Assembly: GCF_018687675.1 (NCBI RefSeq) | Contig: NZ_CP061302.1 | Coordinates: 942,192-1,006,191 of the forward strand | Source: Polynucleobacter sp. MG-Unter2-18 | Lineage (GTDB): Bacteria > Pseudomonadota > Gammaproteobacteria > Burkholderiales > Burkholderiaceae | Direction of reading: 5' to 3' | Length of the DNA stretch: 64,000 nt | Shown here: positions 7,680 through 18,205 of the stretch, piece after piece | How positions within the stretch are numbered: position 1 is the first letter of the stretch | Layout of the letters: each line of letters opens with the position of its first letter | Translations under genes and position numbers: made by a program | Notes under the pieces: generated by a model | What the model was told of the DNA's origin: nothing | What the model saw: only the letters and a program-made list of their open reading frames with translations | Databases searched by the model: none

Positions 7680-9875
7680 GTGAGTACAAGTGAGAAAAAG
7701 TCTGCATCGAATTCATCCAATACTTGGCCCAATGTGCCTGATTGTGATTTAGATGCTTGGAAAAAATCAGCCCAAAAGTCAGCGCCCAATGGTGATATTG
7801 ATAAATTGGGTTGGCAAACGCCGGACGGAATTCATCTGAAGGCTTTATATACTGCCCAAGATACTGAAGGTCTTCAATACACCCATTCTTTGCCAGGCTT
7901 TGAGCCATTTGTTCGTGGACCTCAAGCAACGATGTATTCAGTGCGACCTTGGACTATTCGTCAGTACGCTGGCTTCTCCACTGCAGAAGAGTCCAATGCG
8001 TTTTATCGCAAGGCGCTAGATGCAGGCGGGCAAGGTGTTTCTGTTGCTTTTGACTTAGCAACGCATCGTGGTTACGACTCTGATCATCCACGCGTGACTG
8101 GTGACGTTGGTAAGGCAGGTGTTGCTATTGATTCAGTTGAAGACATGAAAATCTTGTTCGATGGAATTCCACTCGATAAGGTATCTGTTTCGATGACGAT
8201 GAACGGAGCGGTACTGCCAGTATTGGCTGGTTACATCGTTGCTGGCGAAGAACAGGGCGTAAAACAAGAGTTGCTGTCAGGCACGATTCAGAATGACATT
8301 CTGAAAGAGTTTATGGTGCGCAATACTTACATTTATCCACCAGAGCCTTCAATCCGCATTATTGGCGACATCATCGAATACACCGCCAAACACATGCCCA
8401 AATTTAACTCGATCTCGATTTCGGGTTATCACATGCAAGAGGCAGGCGCAAACCAAGTACTCGAATTGGCATTCACATTGGCCGACGGTAAAGAGTACGT
8501 CAAAACAGCTTTAGCAAAAGGTTTAGATGTTGATGGCTTTGCTGGCCGACTCTCTTTCTTCTTTGCTATTGGCATGAACTTTTACCTAGAGGTCGCCAAG
8601 TTACGTGCTGCACGTCTTTTATGGTGGCGCATCATGAAGTCCTTCGAGCCAAAGAATCCAAAGTCCTTGATGTTGCGAACCCACTGCCAAACCTCTGGCT
8701 GGTCTTTAACTGAGCAGGATCCGTATAACAACGTTGTTCGCACCACAGTTGAAGCAATGGCCGCTGTATTTGGGGGCACACAATCATTGCATACCAATTC
8801 CTTTGATGAAGCGATTGCCTTACCGTCAGAGTTCTCTAGCCGTATAGCCCGAAACACTCAATTAATTCTGCAAGAAGAAACTCACATCACTAGCGTGATC
8901 GATCCATGGGCTGGTTCTTACATGATGGAAAATCTCACTCAAGAGATGGCTGATAAAGCCTGGGAGATTGTTCAAGAAGTGGACGCCATGGGCGGCATGA
9001 CCAAAGCGGTAGAGAGTGGTTGGGCTAAGCTCAAGATTGAGGCTGCAGCCGCTGAGAAACAAGCGAAGATCGATTCAGGTTCTGATGTCATTGTCGGCGT
9101 CAATAAATACAAGCTTGGAAAAGAAGACTTGGTGGATGTTTTGATGATTGACAACGATAAGGTTCGAGAAAGCCAAGTTGCTCGCCTAAAAGAGATCAAG
9201 GCGAAGCGGGACTCTAAGAAAGTAGAAGCTGCATTAGAAGCATTAACTAAAGCCGCAGAAGAAAATACTGGCAATCTATTGGAATTGGCTGTGCAGGCCA
9301 TCCGTTTGCGCGCTACGGTTGGCGAAGTTTCTGATGCATTGGAAAAAGTTTACGGGCGCCATCGCGCCGATACTCAAAAGGTGACTGGTGTGTATGCAGC
9401 TGCTTATGACTCAGCTGAAGGCTGGGATAAATTGAAGGTCGAGATCGCTGATTTCGCAAAAGACTTTGGTCGTCGTCCGCGAGTGATGATTGCCAAGCTT
9501 GGCCAAGATGGTCATGATCGCGGGGCTAAAGTAGTCGCGACCGCCTTTGCTGATTTAGGTTTTGACGTAGACATTGGGCCCTTGTTTCAGACTCCTGAAG
9601 AGTGCGCGCGTCAAGCCATTGAGAATGATGTTCATGCCTTAGGAGTTTCTACTTTGGCAGCAGGTCATAAGACTTTAGTTCCTGCCATCATTGCTGAATT
9701 GAAAAAGCAGGGTGCCGACGACATTATTGTTTTCGTGGGCGGAGTTATTCCGAGACAAGACTATGAGTTCTTATACGAGGCTGGAGTTAAGGGTATTTAC
9801 GGCCCAGGAACTCCGATTCCAGCATCTGCAAAAGATGTACTTGAGCAGATTCGTAAATCTGTAAAGCCTGATTAA
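7680..9875 (+). CDS. scpA: Methylmalonyl-CoA mutase, adenosylcobalamin-dependent
   Basis: This 731-residue single-chain mutase interconverts (R)-methylmalonyl-CoA and succinyl-CoA. The N-terminal catalytic TIM barrel covers about residues 40-560, with [27 protein letters not shown] and [14 protein letters not shown]. The C-terminal B12-binding domain has the base-off motif DGHDRG around residue 609, then GVSTLAAGH and FVGGVIP. The start is a GTG with a weak upstream GGGAG. It heads a run with meaB, two carboxylase subunits and an epimerase-like gene, which gives the complete route from propionyl-CoA to succinyl-CoA. No cobalamin riboswitch is visible upstream. The symbols mcm or mutB are equally used. 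Confidence 0.96.
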   Translation: MSTSEKKSASNSSNTWPNVPDCDLDAWKKSAQKSAPNGDIDKLGWQTPDGIHLKALYTAQDTEGLQYTHSLPGFEPFVRGPQATMYSVRPWTIRQYAGFSTAEESNAFYRKALDAGGQGVSVAFDLATHRGYDSDHPRVTGDVGKAGVAIDSVEDMKILFDGIPLDKVSVSMTMNGAVLPVLAGYIVAGEEQGVKQELLSGTIQNDILKEFMVRNTYIYPPEPSIRIIGDIIEYTAKHMPKFNSISISGYHMQEAGANQVLELAFTLADGKEYVKTALAKGLDVDGFAGRLSFFFAIGMNFYLEVAKLRAARLLWWRIMKSFEPKNPKSLMLRTHCQTSGWSLTEQDPYNNVVRTTVEAMAAVFGGTQSLHTNSFDEAIALPSEFSSRIARNTQLILQEETHITSVIDPWAGSYMMENLTQEMADKAWEIVQEVDAMGGMTKAVESGWAKLKIEAAAAEKQAKIDSGSDVIVGVNKYKLGKEDLVDVLMIDNDKVRESQVARLKEIKAKRDSKKVEAALEALTKAAEENTGNLLELAVQAIRLRATVGEVSDALEKVYGRHRADTQKVTGVYAAAYDSAEGWDKLKVEIADFAKDFGRRPRVMIAKLGQDGHDRGAKVVATAFADLGFDVDIGPLFQTPEECARQAIENDVHALGVSTLAAGHKTLVPAIIAELKKQGADDIIVFVGGVIPRQDYEFLYEAGVKGIYGPGTPIPASAKDVLEQIRKSVKPD

Positions 9876-9897
9876 TTCTAAATAAAAAGAAATCAGC

Positions 9898-10923
9898 ATG
9901 CTCAATGCGGTAGACCAAGCCTTGGTGAATGATCTCACTGGTGCGCCCTCATCGGCGCAGCGCAGAGCATTGGCCAAGATCATTACTTTGCTTGAATCTA
10001 CCCGCATGGATCATCGTCATCGTGCTGATGAGGTTCTCAACACTTTATTACCAAAGACAGGTAAGTCATTTCGCTTGGGCATATCAGGCGTACCTGGTGT
10101 TGGTAAATCTACTCTCATCGAAACACTAGGCTTGGATTTAATTGCAAAAGGCCATCGTGTTGCGGTTCTAGCCATTGATCCATCTTCGAGCTTATCGGGC
10201 GGCTCTATTTTGGGTGATAAGACTCGTATGGAGAGATTATCTGTTCTGGATAACGCCTTTATTCGTCCGAGTCCTTCATCCTGCACATTGGGTGGCGTAG
10301 CCGAGAAAACTCGTGAGGCAATGTTGGTTGCTGAGGCTGCAGGATTTGACATTGTGATTGTTGAAACCGTAGGCGTAGGTCAAAGTGAAATTGCCGTTGC
10401 CGGTATGACCGATATGTTTCTCTTATTGCAACTACCTAATGCAGGCGATGATCTACAAGCAATTAAAAAAGGTGTGATGGAAATTGCAGATCTGATTGTG
10501 ATTAATAAGGTGGATATTGATCCCGATGCCGCTATGCGCGCGCAATTGTTTATCACCAGCTCTTTGCGACTATTAGGCTTTCAAGGTAACCCTGACCATG
10601 CCACACATCACTTGGAGAATTGGCATCCTACTGTTATGACTATGAGCGCCTTAGAAGGTAATGGCGTTCCTGAGTTGTGGGAAAAAATTCTGCATTTTCA
10701 GAAGTTACAAAACGCCAATGGCCAATTAGCATCTCGCCGTAAGCAACAAGCGGGGGCTTGGATGTGGGATCGAATCGATGCGGGCCTCAAAAATGCTTTT
10801 CAGAATCACCCAGCAGTACAAGCACTTTTACCCAGCCTGAGCGCTGAGGTGAATCAAGGAACTATGGCCGCCTCTGTTGCTGCGAGACGTTTGCTCGAGG
10901 CAATGGGCCACGAATTTTTCTAA
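9898..10923 (+). CDS. meaB: Methylmalonyl-CoA mutase-associated GTPase MeaB
   Basis: This 341-residue G3E-family P-loop GTPase protects and reactivates methylmalonyl-CoA mutase by gating adenosylcobalamin delivery and removing damaged cofactor. Walker A is GVPGVGKST at residues 64-72. The base-recognition motif NKVD is in [13 protein letters not shown], and the ETVGVGQSE switch segment is typical of MeaB/ArgK. It starts 22 bp after the mutase gene, and the carboxylase gene starts 10 bp after its stop, so co-transcription is likely. Older annotations call this family ArgK or LAO/AO transport system ATPase; the neighbourhood settles the MeaB reading. Confidence 0.95.
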   Translation: MLNAVDQALVNDLTGAPSSAQRRALAKIITLLESTRMDHRHRADEVLNTLLPKTGKSFRLGISGVPGVGKSTLIETLGLDLIAKGHRVAVLAIDPSSSLSGGSILGDKTRMERLSVLDNAFIRPSPSSCTLGGVAEKTREAMLVAEAAGFDIVIVETVGVGQSEIAVAGMTDMFLLLQLPNAGDDLQAIKKGVMEIADLIVINKVDIDPDAAMRAQLFITSSLRLLGFQGNPDHATHHLENWHPTVMTMSALEGNGVPELWEKILHFQKLQNANGQLASRRKQQAGAWMWDRIDAGLKNAFQNHPAVQALLPSLSAEVNQGTMAASVAARRLLEAMGHEFF

Positions 10924-10933
10924 GGGAATAGTT

Positions 10934-12466
10934 ATGAAAGAAATCATTCAACAGCTAGAAGCAAAGCGTGAGCTCGCCAGATTAGGTGGTGGGCAAAAGC
11001 GTATTGCTGCTCAACACTCCAAAGGTAAGTTAACTGCACGCGAGCGTATTGAGCTCTTGCTTGATGCCGGCACCTTTGAAGAGTGGGATATGTTTGTTGA
11101 GCATCGTTGTCATGACTTTGGTATGGCTGATCAGACCGTTCCCGGTGATGGCGTCGTTACAGGCTACGGCATGATCAATGGTCGCTTAGTCTTTGTATTT
11201 TCACAGGACTTTACCGTGCTGGGCGGCTCGCTTTCTGAGGCCCATGCCGAGAAAATTTGCAAGATCATGGATCAGGCACTCAAAGTAGGCGCACCTGTAA
11301 TCGGTTTAAATGATTCTGGTGGCGCACGTATTCAAGAGGGCGTTGCTTCCTTAGGTGGCTATGCTGAAATTTTCCAGCGCAATGTCACCGCTTCGGGCGT
11401 AATTCCACAGATCTCCTTGATCATGGGCCCATCAGCGGGCGGCGCTGTTTACTCACCCGCACTCACAGACTTCATCTTTATGGTGAAGGACAGTTCTTAT
11501 ATGTTTGTGACGGGCCCAGAAGTCGTGAAGACGGTGACGCACGAGGATGTCACTGCTGAAGAGCTTGGTGGCGCAATAACTCACTCGACTATTTCAGGGG
11601 TTTGCGACCTCGCCTTTGATAATGATGTTGATGCCATCATGATGCTTCGTCGCTTCTTTAACTATCTTCCATTATCTAATCGTGAAAAGCCGCCCATGAT
11701 TAATGGGGCGCAGCGTACCGAAGAGCCTGATTACTCGCTCGATACCTTGGTGCCAAGCAACCCTAATCAACCTTACGATATGAAAGAGTTGATTGGAAAA
11801 ATTGTCGATGATGGTGAGTTCTTTGAGCTCCAGCCAGATTACGCTAAAAATATCTTGATCGGTTTTGCGCGCATGGAAGGTCGCTCGATTGGCATCGTCG
11901 CTAACCAGCCTTTGGTTTTAGCTGGCTGCTTAGATATCAAAGCCTCTATCAAGGCTGCACGTTTTGTTCGCTTTTGCGACGCTTTCAATATTCCGGTAGT
12001 GACCCTAGTTGATGTACCAGGATTTATGCCAGGTACATCTCAAGAATATGGCGGCATTATTAAGCATGGTGCCAAGTTGCTTTACGCTTATGCGGATTGC
12101 ACCGTTCCTAAGGTCACGCTAATCACTCGCAAGGCTTATGGTGGAGCCTATGACGTGATGGCCTCTAAACACTTGCGTGGTGATGTGAACTTTGCTTGGC
12201 CGTCAGCTGAAATTGCCGTGATGGGCCCAAAAGGGGCTGTTGAAATTATTTTCCGCGAAGAAAAATCTGACCCGGCAAAAATTGCGGCTCGGGAAGCAGA
12301 GTACAAGGCTAAGTTTGCCAATCCATTTGTAGCTGGTCGTCGTGGCTATATCGATGATGTGATCCTACCCCATGAGACACGTAAGCGTATCTCAAGGTCT
12401 TTGGCAATGCTCAAGGATAAGGTGCTCACCAATCCATCGCGCAAACACGGCAATATTCCTCTTTAA
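10934..12466 (+). CDS. pccB: Propionyl-CoA carboxylase, carboxyltransferase (beta) subunit
   Basis: This 510-residue carboxyltransferase moves CO2 from biotin to propionyl-CoA to form methylmalonyl-CoA. Two crotonase-like halves are visible, with oxyanion-forming glycine runs in [12 protein letters not shown] and [12 protein letters not shown] (first half) and [16 protein letters not shown] and [14 protein letters not shown] (second half). The start chosen is the ATG at 10934 with an AAGGGA ribosome binding site 6 bases upstream; an open frame back to 10877 overlaps meaB and lacks family similarity. The alpha subunit follows 15 bp downstream. Propionyl-CoA specificity is inferred from the mutase neighbours. 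Confidence 0.94.
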   Translation: MKEIIQQLEAKRELARLGGGQKRIAAQHSKGKLTARERIELLLDAGTFEEWDMFVEHRCHDFGMADQTVPGDGVVTGYGMINGRLVFVFSQDFTVLGGSLSEAHAEKICKIMDQALKVGAPVIGLNDSGGARIQEGVASLGGYAEIFQRNVTASGVIPQISLIMGPSAGGAVYSPALTDFIFMVKDSSYMFVTGPEVVKTVTHEDVTAEELGGAITHSTISGVCDLAFDNDVDAIMMLRRFFNYLPLSNREKPPMINGAQRTEEPDYSLDTLVPSNPNQPYDMKELIGKIVDDGEFFELQPDYAKNILIGFARMEGRSIGIVANQPLVLAGCLDIKASIKAARFVRFCDAFNIPVVTLVDVPGFMPGTSQEYGGIIKHGAKLLYAYADCTVPKVTLITRKAYGGAYDVMASKHLRGDVNFAWPSAEIAVMGPKGAVEIIFREEKSDPAKIAAREAEYKAKFANPFVAGRRGYIDDVILPHETRKRISRSLAMLKDKVLTNPSRKHGNIPL

Positions 12467-12481
12467 GGCGCCGAAATAATC

Positions 12482-14518
12482 ATGACTACGAAAATGTTTA
12501 AGAAAATTTTGATTGCTAACCGCGGCGAGATTGCTTGCCGTGTGATGAAAACCGCTAAAAAGATGGGCATTAAGACAGTTGCTGTCTACTCTGAAGCTGA
12601 TAAAGAAGCACGTCATGTTCAGATGGCTGATGAAGCGGTTTGTATCGGGCCTGCACCTTCACGTGAATCTTATCTAGTGATGGATCGTATTATTCAGGCC
12701 TGTAAAGAGACAGGCGCCGAAGCGGTTCACCCTGGCTACGGTTTCTTATCGGAGAACGAGCAATTTGCACGTCGTTGTGAGGAAGAGGGGATTATTTTTA
12801 TTGGCCCCAAGCATCAATCTATCGCAGCAATGGGTGACAAGATTGCTTCCAAGAAGCTTGCCTTAGAGGCCAAGGTTAATACGATTCCCGGATTTAATGA
12901 AGCGATTGAAAAAGCGGAAGATGCTGTCAAGATTGCTCAGGGTATTGGTTATCCCGTCATGATTAAGGCGTCTGCAGGCGGTGGCGGCAAAGGTTTACGT
13001 GTTGCCTTTAACGACAAAGAGGCTTTCGAGGGATTTACAGCCTGCCGTACTGAAGCTCTTAATAGCTTCGGCGATGATCGTGTCTTTATTGAAAAATTTG
13101 TTGAAGGCCCTCGTCATATCGAGATTCAGGTGCTGGGCGATGCACATGGCAATATCGTGTATCTCGGTGAGCGTGATTGCTCGATTCAGCGACGTCATCA
13201 AAAGGTGATTGAAGAGGCGCCGTCTCCATTTATTGATCCCGCAACCCGCAAGGCCATGGGCGAGCAAGCCGTTGCTTTAGCAAAGGCAGTTAACTATCAA
13301 TCAGCTGGTACCGTAGAGTTCGTAGTAGGTAAAGATAAGTCCTTTTACTTCCTTGAGATGAATACCCGTTTACAAGTTGAGCACCCAGTGACTGAAGGTA
13401 TTACTGGTCTTGATTTAGTCGAGCAGATGATTCGTGTGGCTGCTGGTGAAAAGCTAGCATTCAAGCAGGAAGATATTAAGCTCGATGGTTGGTCGATGGA
13501 GTGCCGTATTAACGCAGATGATCCATTTCGTAACTTCTTGCCCTCAACAGGCCGACTAGTCAAATACCGCCCACCAGCAGAGCTAGATGGTGTGCGGGTA
13601 GATACAGGCGTTTATGAGGGCGGTGAAATCCCGATGTATTACGACTCCATGATTGCCAAATTGATTGTGCATGGCAAGGATCGTACTGAGGCAATTGAAA
13701 AAATGCGCGCTGCGCTCAATGACTTTGTCATTCGCGGCATCCACTCAAACATTCCTTTTCAAGCAGCTTTATTGCAGCACCCACGCTTTGTATCTGGCGA
13801 CTTTACTACCGGCTTTATTGCTGAAGAGTACCCTGATGGATTCAAAAAGGATTCTGTACAACCTTCGGACTCTCAGCGTTTGGCAGCCCTAGCGGCATTT
13901 ATGCGTTATCGCTACCTTGAGCATATCAAAATGATTGATGGTCAGTTGGCAGGTCATGAGATGACCATTGCTAAGAAATTTGTAGTGGTTACAGGATCAC
14001 GCGTCGGATCACATGATGTAATGCAAGAAGTCCCTGTTCGTGTTGATCTAAAGGATGGCGTCTATTCGGTTTATGTTGAAGAGGAAAGCGATGTTAGTCG
14101 TTACAACATCGTTAGCGATTGGCGCCCAGGACAAATTTGCTTGCATGCAACAATCAATGGCACTCATAAAATCACTGCACAGGTAGAGCGTAATGATGTG
14201 AAATACACCCTCGTTTTAGACGGTGCGCATTACGAGTGTATGGTCTTAAGCCCATTAGGTGCTGAACTTCAGCGCCGTATGCTGAAGAAAGTTCCGCCAG
14301 ACACTTCCAAATTAGTCATGTCACCAATGCCAGGTCTGTTGACTAATATTTCCGTCAAAGTTGGCGAGGCTGTTACAGCTGGGCAGAAATTGGCTGCAAT
14401 TGAAGCAATGAAGATGGAGAACACGCTGGTTGCTGCTCAGGATGGTGTAGTTGCTGAAATATGCGCCAATATTGGTGAAAGTTTGGCCGTCGATCAGTTG
14501 ATCATTCGCTTTGAATAA
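12482..14518 (+). CDS. pccA: Propionyl-CoA carboxylase, biotin carboxylase/carrier (alpha) subunit
   Basis: This 678-residue protein combines biotin carboxylase and biotin carrier. Residues about 5-455 form the ATP-grasp biotin carboxylase, with [14 protein letters not shown] for ATP binding and [15 protein letters not shown] for catalysis. A linker region that binds the beta subunit follows (about 500-600). The C-terminal biotinyl domain carries EAMKMEN with Lys644 as the expected biotinylation site. Length and order match alpha subunits of propionyl-CoA carboxylase rather than the short AccC. It lies between pccB (15 bp) and the epimerase-like gene (8 bp), completing a carboxylase-mutase operon. 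Confidence 0.95.
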   Translation: MTTKMFKKILIANRGEIACRVMKTAKKMGIKTVAVYSEADKEARHVQMADEAVCIGPAPSRESYLVMDRIIQACKETGAEAVHPGYGFLSENEQFARRCEEEGIIFIGPKHQSIAAMGDKIASKKLALEAKVNTIPGFNEAIEKAEDAVKIAQGIGYPVMIKASAGGGGKGLRVAFNDKEAFEGFTACRTEALNSFGDDRVFIEKFVEGPRHIEIQVLGDAHGNIVYLGERDCSIQRRHQKVIEEAPSPFIDPATRKAMGEQAVALAKAVNYQSAGTVEFVVGKDKSFYFLEMNTRLQVEHPVTEGITGLDLVEQMIRVAAGEKLAFKQEDIKLDGWSMECRINADDPFRNFLPSTGRLVKYRPPAELDGVRVDTGVYEGGEIPMYYDSMIAKLIVHGKDRTEAIEKMRAALNDFVIRGIHSNIPFQAALLQHPRFVSGDFTTGFIAEEYPDGFKKDSVQPSDSQRLAALAAFMRYRYLEHIKMIDGQLAGHEMTIAKKFVVVTGSRVGSHDVMQEVPVRVDLKDGVYSVYVEEESDVSRYNIVSDWRPGQICLHATINGTHKITAQVERNDVKYTLVLDGAHYECMVLSPLGAELQRRMLKKVPPDTSKLVMSPMPGLLTNISVKVGEAVTAGQKLAAIEAMKMENTLVAAQDGVVAEICANIGESLAVDQLIIRFE

Positions 14519-14526
14519 GGCCAGTC

Positions 14527-14991
14527 ATGACTAAACCATTCAAGATATTAGGGATTCAGCAGATTGCTATTGGCGGCGAAGATAAGGATCGTCTACGCAA
14601 GCTTTGGGTTGACTTATTGGGCTTTGAGTACAAGAGTACTTTTGTATCTGAGCGTGAGAACGTAGATGAAGATATTTGCGCTATCGGTAAAGGGGCTCAC
14701 GAGATTGAAGTGGATTTGATGCAACCATTTGATATTGAAAAGAAGCCAGCTGTTCATCAAACACCACTTAATCACATTGGTTTATGGGTTGATGATCTTC
14801 CTAGGGCTGTCGAATGGTTATCTGCACAAGGTCTTCGTTTTGCTCCTGGTGGGATACGCAAGGGTGCAGCTGGCTATGACATTACTTTTGTTCATCCCAA
14901 AGGTAATGAAGAGTTTCCATTTTGCGGTGAGGGTGTGTTGATTGAGCTTGTTCAAGCGCCGCCAGATATCATTGCGGGTCTGAGTTCTTAA
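14527..14991 (+). CDS. VOC-family protein, probable methylmalonyl-CoA epimerase
   Basis: This 154-residue vicinal-oxygen-chelate (glyoxalase fold) protein has two beta-alpha-beta modules: [18 protein letters not shown] at the N-terminus and [18 protein letters not shown] around residues 80-97. Possible metal ligands are Gln13, His82 and the C-terminal Glu in VLIELVQ. Methylmalonyl-CoA epimerase has this fold and is needed to convert the (S) product of the carboxylase to the (R) form used by the mutase. Its place 8 bp behind pccA makes that the best guess. The sequence is not a close textbook epimerase, so I give no symbol. A lactoylglutathione-lyase-like role is the alternative. Confidence 0.72.
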   Translation: MTKPFKILGIQQIAIGGEDKDRLRKLWVDLLGFEYKSTFVSERENVDEDICAIGKGAHEIEVDLMQPFDIEKKPAVHQTPLNHIGLWVDDLPRAVEWLSAQGLRFAPGGIRKGAAGYDITFVHPKGNEEFPFCGEGVLIELVQAPPDIIAGLSS

Positions 14992-15009
14992 ATAACTAGA
15001 GAGTCCCAA

Positions 15010-15732
15010 TTGACCCATATATTGGCCATCGACACCTCATCAGCTTGGTGTTCGGTGGCTTTATCTTTAAACGATGCTGCGCCAATAGTTCGCCACCAAA
15101 ATGTGTCAGCTGGCGCCAGTCAACTTTTGCTGCCTTGGGTACAAGAGTTGTTATCTGAAGCCTCAATTGAACTTGCCGACCTCGATGCCATTGCAATAGG
15201 AATCGGGCCTGGAGCCTTTACAGGTGTCCGTCTTGGGGTTGCTGCTGTTCAGGGTTTGGCAACAGCAGCTCGCTTGCCGGTAATTCCAGTTGCTAGCCTA
15301 GATGCCATTGCCAGCCAACTAGTTCAAACTTCTGCATTTATTACCTCTGGAGCCCAGTCTTTTGTCATTGCTGTTGATGCTCGAATGCAAGAGGTTTACT
15401 GGGCCAGCTATCAACTGGGATCAACTCTATTGCCTCAGCGCCAGGGTGATATTCATCTGACCGCTCCAGAGGGAGTCGAGCTCTTGCAGATTGATTTTTT
15501 AGCGGGTAGTGCAATTACGGAGTTTGGTGATTGTCTCTTTACTAGTGCTCCCAGCCCATTTTCTAGCACTCATCTTGATTCAAGTATCGGGGTCAATGCC
15601 TTAGGTGTTTTAGCTTGCGCCAAAGATATGTGGAGTAAGGGTCTGCAACAAGATGTTCACCTATTAGAGCCCTTATATATACGCAATAAGGTAGCGCTGA
15701 CCTATGCGGAGCGTAGTCAACAGCATGGTTGA
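15010..15732 (+). CDS. tsaB: tRNA threonylcarbamoyladenosine biosynthesis protein TsaB
   Basis: This 240-residue ASKHA-fold protein is the TsaD partner in making N6-threonylcarbamoyladenosine at position 37 of ANN-decoding tRNAs. The N-terminal strand ILAIDTSSAWCSVAL and the motif GIGPGAFTGVRLG (about residues 61-73) are diagnostic. The start is a TTG at 15010, which begins the conserved strand at the usual distance; no ATG lies near. It overlaps the start of rimI, and the tsaB-rimI pairing is widespread. Length is normal for the family. Confidence 0.94.
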   Translation: MTHILAIDTSSAWCSVALSLNDAAPIVRHQNVSAGASQLLLPWVQELLSEASIELADLDAIAIGIGPGAFTGVRLGVAAVQGLATAARLPVIPVASLDAIASQLVQTSAFITSGAQSFVIAVDARMQEVYWASYQLGSTLLPQRQGDIHLTAPEGVELLQIDFLAGSAITEFGDCLFTSAPSPFSSTHLDSSIGVNALGVLACAKDMWSKGLQQDVHLLEPLYIRNKVALTYAERSQQHG

Positions 15733-16270
15733 TAGCCTTCACTCTGCGCAATCGAATACTGAAGGTATTTCAGAGCTTTCTTTTCTGCCTATGGCTGCTG
15801 CAGATTTAGATTCCGTGATTGCTATCGAATCTGTTTCGCATATTCATCCATGGACTAAAGGTAATTTTTCAGACTCATTGGCTGCAGGTCATTGGGCTTA
15901 TTGTGTGAGACCCCAATTAGCAGATCCAGTAAAAGGTAGTTATTTAGACCCAGATATTCTTTGGGCCTATTGCATCCTATTTCCAGCTGTGGATGAGTTA
16001 CATCTTCTGAATATTACGGTTTCACCAAAATTACGTCGCTTGGGTATCGGCGTAAAAATGATGAATGCGATTGAGGGCGTCGCTGCCCAACAAAATATGC
16101 CCCGAATTATTTTAGAAGTTCGGCCCAGCAACGTAGCAGCCCTTCAGCTCTATCAAAGTCTCGGGTATGAGCAGATTGGTTTGCGAAAAAATTATTACCC
16201 AGTGGATGCTGCCAATGGCTTACGTGAAGATGCGCTAGTTTTGGCTAAATCGATTAAGCTTGAGGCATGA
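15725..16270 (+). CDS. rimI: Ribosomal protein S18 alanine N-acetyltransferase RimI
   Basis: This GNAT-family acetyltransferase acetylates the N-terminal alanine of ribosomal protein S18. The acetyl-CoA binding signature is RRLGIGVKMM, and the C-terminal part has VRPSNVAALQLYQSLGYEQIGLRKNYYP, whose ending tyrosines are typical of RimI. The ATG at 15725 overlaps the tsaB stop, has GGAG 13 bases upstream, and gives 181 residues; an ATG at 15704 would add seven. An insertion around residues 50-65 (PQLADPVKGSYLDPD) makes it longer than E. coli RimI (148 residues). It overlaps the next gene by 4 bases. Confidence 0.9.
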   Translation: MVDSLHSAQSNTEGISELSFLPMAAADLDSVIAIESVSHIHPWTKGNFSDSLAAGHWAYCVRPQLADPVKGSYLDPDILWAYCILFPAVDELHLLNITVSPKLRRLGIGVKMMNAIEGVAAQQNMPRIILEVRPSNVAALQLYQSLGYEQIGLRKNYYPVDAANGLREDALVLAKSIKLEA

Positions 16271-16827
16271 ATATGAGTACAAATTCAAGCTTTCTTAAAG
16301 AAATGGGTATCACCGAGTGGACATCGCGCGATGCCGCCCCTGAACTTGCTCAAACGATTCTTGCTGCCGAGGTGAGTAATAATCAGCTTGGTGGGGTTAC
16401 CTCTGAATTGCCTGTAGTTGCACGGGTGCAAGAGCGTAGATCGTCTGGAATATGGTGGTTTTTTGGCAATAAACCTCAGGGTGATGCTGAAATTCTGTTT
16501 CAGAACACCATTCGGGTTCTCGGTTTAACGCCACAAGAGTGGTCTTGGAAAAATCCTGCGGACAAATTCAATCCCGAGCAATTGCCACAAGATGGAACAC
16601 CCATAGTTGCCCTAGCGTTTGGTGGTGCTGCGGCACAAAAATTATCGGGTGAACGTGATGGGTTGCCAGAGCTTCGAGAGACTGTCTTAGCAATTAATGC
16701 TGACGGTGCGGAGGATCTGCCGCTGATAGCTACTTTTGAATTAAATCAATTGCTTTCAAGACCAAAGGATAAGGCGCTATTCTGGCAAGATCTACTGCTT
16801 GCTAAATCAGTGTTACAAAATATCTAA
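16267..16827 (+). CDS. Degenerate uracil-DNA-glycosylase-like protein (no catalytic or Fe-S residues)
   Basis: This 186-residue protein would normally be called hypothetical. Its position after tsaB-rimI is where many Burkholderiales carry a family-4 uracil-DNA glycosylase, and several segments align with that family by eye: LFQNTIRVLGL with the helix after the active-site loop, PIVALAFGGAAAQKL with the IVALG-AA strand, and the C-terminal LLSRPKDKALFWQDLLLAK with the family's YLLR-PADKA-W-DL ending. The HPSYLL motif has become ELNQLL, so the catalytic histidine is gone, and there is no cysteine anywhere, so the 4Fe-4S cluster is gone. It is still a full open frame. A structural or binding role, or decay, are possible. 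Confidence 0.6.
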   Translation: MNMSTNSSFLKEMGITEWTSRDAAPELAQTILAAEVSNNQLGGVTSELPVVARVQERRSSGIWWFFGNKPQGDAEILFQNTIRVLGLTPQEWSWKNPADKFNPEQLPQDGTPIVALAFGGAAAQKLSGERDGLPELRETVLAINADGAEDLPLIATFELNQLLSRPKDKALFWQDLLLAKSVLQNI

Positions 16828-16836
16828 GCCTTGGGC

Positions 16837-18156
16837 TTAGTGCTTGTGTTCACCAATTAAATGCATGGAGTCGTATTCAGCTTGGTTGGCAGCGTGACGT
16901 TTAATGACTAGCCACATGATCGCGCTCACTACTACGCCAAAGCCAATAATGACCGCCTGAATTGGAACATCCAACCAAATCAATCCGGAGTAAATTAGCA
17001 GCATCATCAAAACAGAAATATTTTCATTAAAGTTTTGAACTGCAATAGAGTGACCGGCAGACATCAACACATGCCCACGATGCTGAAGGAGGGCATTCAT
17101 AGGCACTACAAAGTAGCCCGCTAACCAGCCCACCAAAATCAATAAGAAGTACGCTGGTACTAATTTGAGCGAAAGCTCAAACTTGCCGACAGTCAAGACT
17201 GTAATATTAGGCAACATATCTGAGTTATAGATGGCCATGACGCAAACGACTAAACCCATGGCAATGCCGTAAGGCAGAACCTTGAGTGAACTTCTAAGAG
17301 GTATTCGCCAAGCAGCATATACAGCCCCTCCGGCAACTCCAAATGCAGATATTGCTTGGAGAATGGCGCCTTGGGATAGGGTCATATGAAGGGCTACCTG
17401 AGCCCACTTAATCACAATAAATTGCAAAGTGGCACCAGCCCCCCAAAACAGAGTTGTAACCGCCAATGAAATTTGGCCAAGACGATCAGCCCAAAGCGTC
17501 TTAAAGCAGATAGAAAAATCTTTTATTAACTCGATTGGATTGGTCTTTTGCGACTCGTAGCGAGCCCCAGTATCGGGGATGCGTAAATTGATGAGTGCTG
17601 CCAAAACATAAATCATCATGATGATCATGATGGCGGACTCCGCTGCGGTATCGATGCCAGTTTCTAGGATGGGCACGTCAAATCTGAGGAGACTTTCAGA
17701 TACCGATTTGCTGATCAAGACTCCGCCAAGAACTGTACCCATGATGATGGAGCCTACCGTAAGACCCTCGATCCAGCCATTGGCTGCTACCAGCTTTTCA
17801 GGTGGGAGTAATTCAGTGAGGATGCCGTATTTGGCAGGAGAGTAGGCAGCTGCACCCAAACCTACAATCGCATAGGCTAACAAGGGATGGCTTCCAAATA
17901 GCATGACTACACAACCGACAAATTTAATCGTATTAGTGATGAACATGACATTGCCCTTTGGGCGGGAGTCCGCAAAGGCCCCCACAAAGGCTGCCAGCAA
18001 CACATAAGAGAGAACGAAGAATAATTTGAGTAAAGGCGTCATCCAGGCCGGAGCGCTAAGCTGGACCAATAGGGCGATTGCTGCGATCAGCAATGCGTTA
18101 TCAGCAAGCGACGAAAAAAATTGCGCCGCCATAATGATGTAAAAACTACGGTTCAT
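16837..18156 (-). CDS. lplT: Lysophospholipid transporter LplT (MFS)
   Basis: This 439-residue major facilitator has about 12 hydrophobic membrane segments, beginning with FYIIMAAQFFSSLADNALLIA, which is typical of LplT. Segment motifs include FVGAFADSRPKG, the cytoplasmic loop after helix 2. LplT flips 2-acyl lysophospholipids across the inner membrane for re-acylation, in E. coli by Aas. No acyltransferase gene is adjacent here. The gene is divergent from alr with a 49-bp gap, an arrangement common in Burkholderiaceae. The family is confident; substrate specificity is by analogy. Confidence 0.88.
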   Translation of the reverse strand: MNRSFYIIMAAQFFSSLADNALLIAAIALLVQLSAPAWMTPLLKLFFVLSYVLLAAFVGAFADSRPKGNVMFITNTIKFVGCVVMLFGSHPLLAYAIVGLGAAAYSPAKYGILTELLPPEKLVAANGWIEGLTVGSIIMGTVLGGVLISKSVSESLLRFDVPILETGIDTAAESAIMIIMMIYVLAALINLRIPDTGARYESQKTNPIELIKDFSICFKTLWADRLGQISLAVTTLFWGAGATLQFIVIKWAQVALHMTLSQGAILQAISAFGVAGGAVYAAWRIPLRSSLKVLPYGIAMGLVVCVMAIYNSDMLPNITVLTVGKFELSLKLVPAYFLLILVGWLAGYFVVPMNALLQHRGHVLMSAGHSIAVQNFNENISVLMMLLIYSGLIWLDVPIQAVIIGFGVVVSAIMWLVIKRHAANQAEYDSMHLIGEHKH

Positions 18157-18205
18157 TCGTACAATCTAGTCATTAAAGTAATTAAAACATGAAAGGAGGG
18201 TGTAA

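Noticed and set aside
10877..10933. Extended N-terminus of PccB overlapping meaB
   Set aside because: The extension has no family similarity, and the ATG at 10934 has a good ribosome binding site.
15010..16827. Third gene after tsaB-rimI as an active uracil-DNA glycosylase
   Set aside because: The position suggests it, but the cluster cysteines and the catalytic histidine motif are missing, so it is described as degenerate instead.
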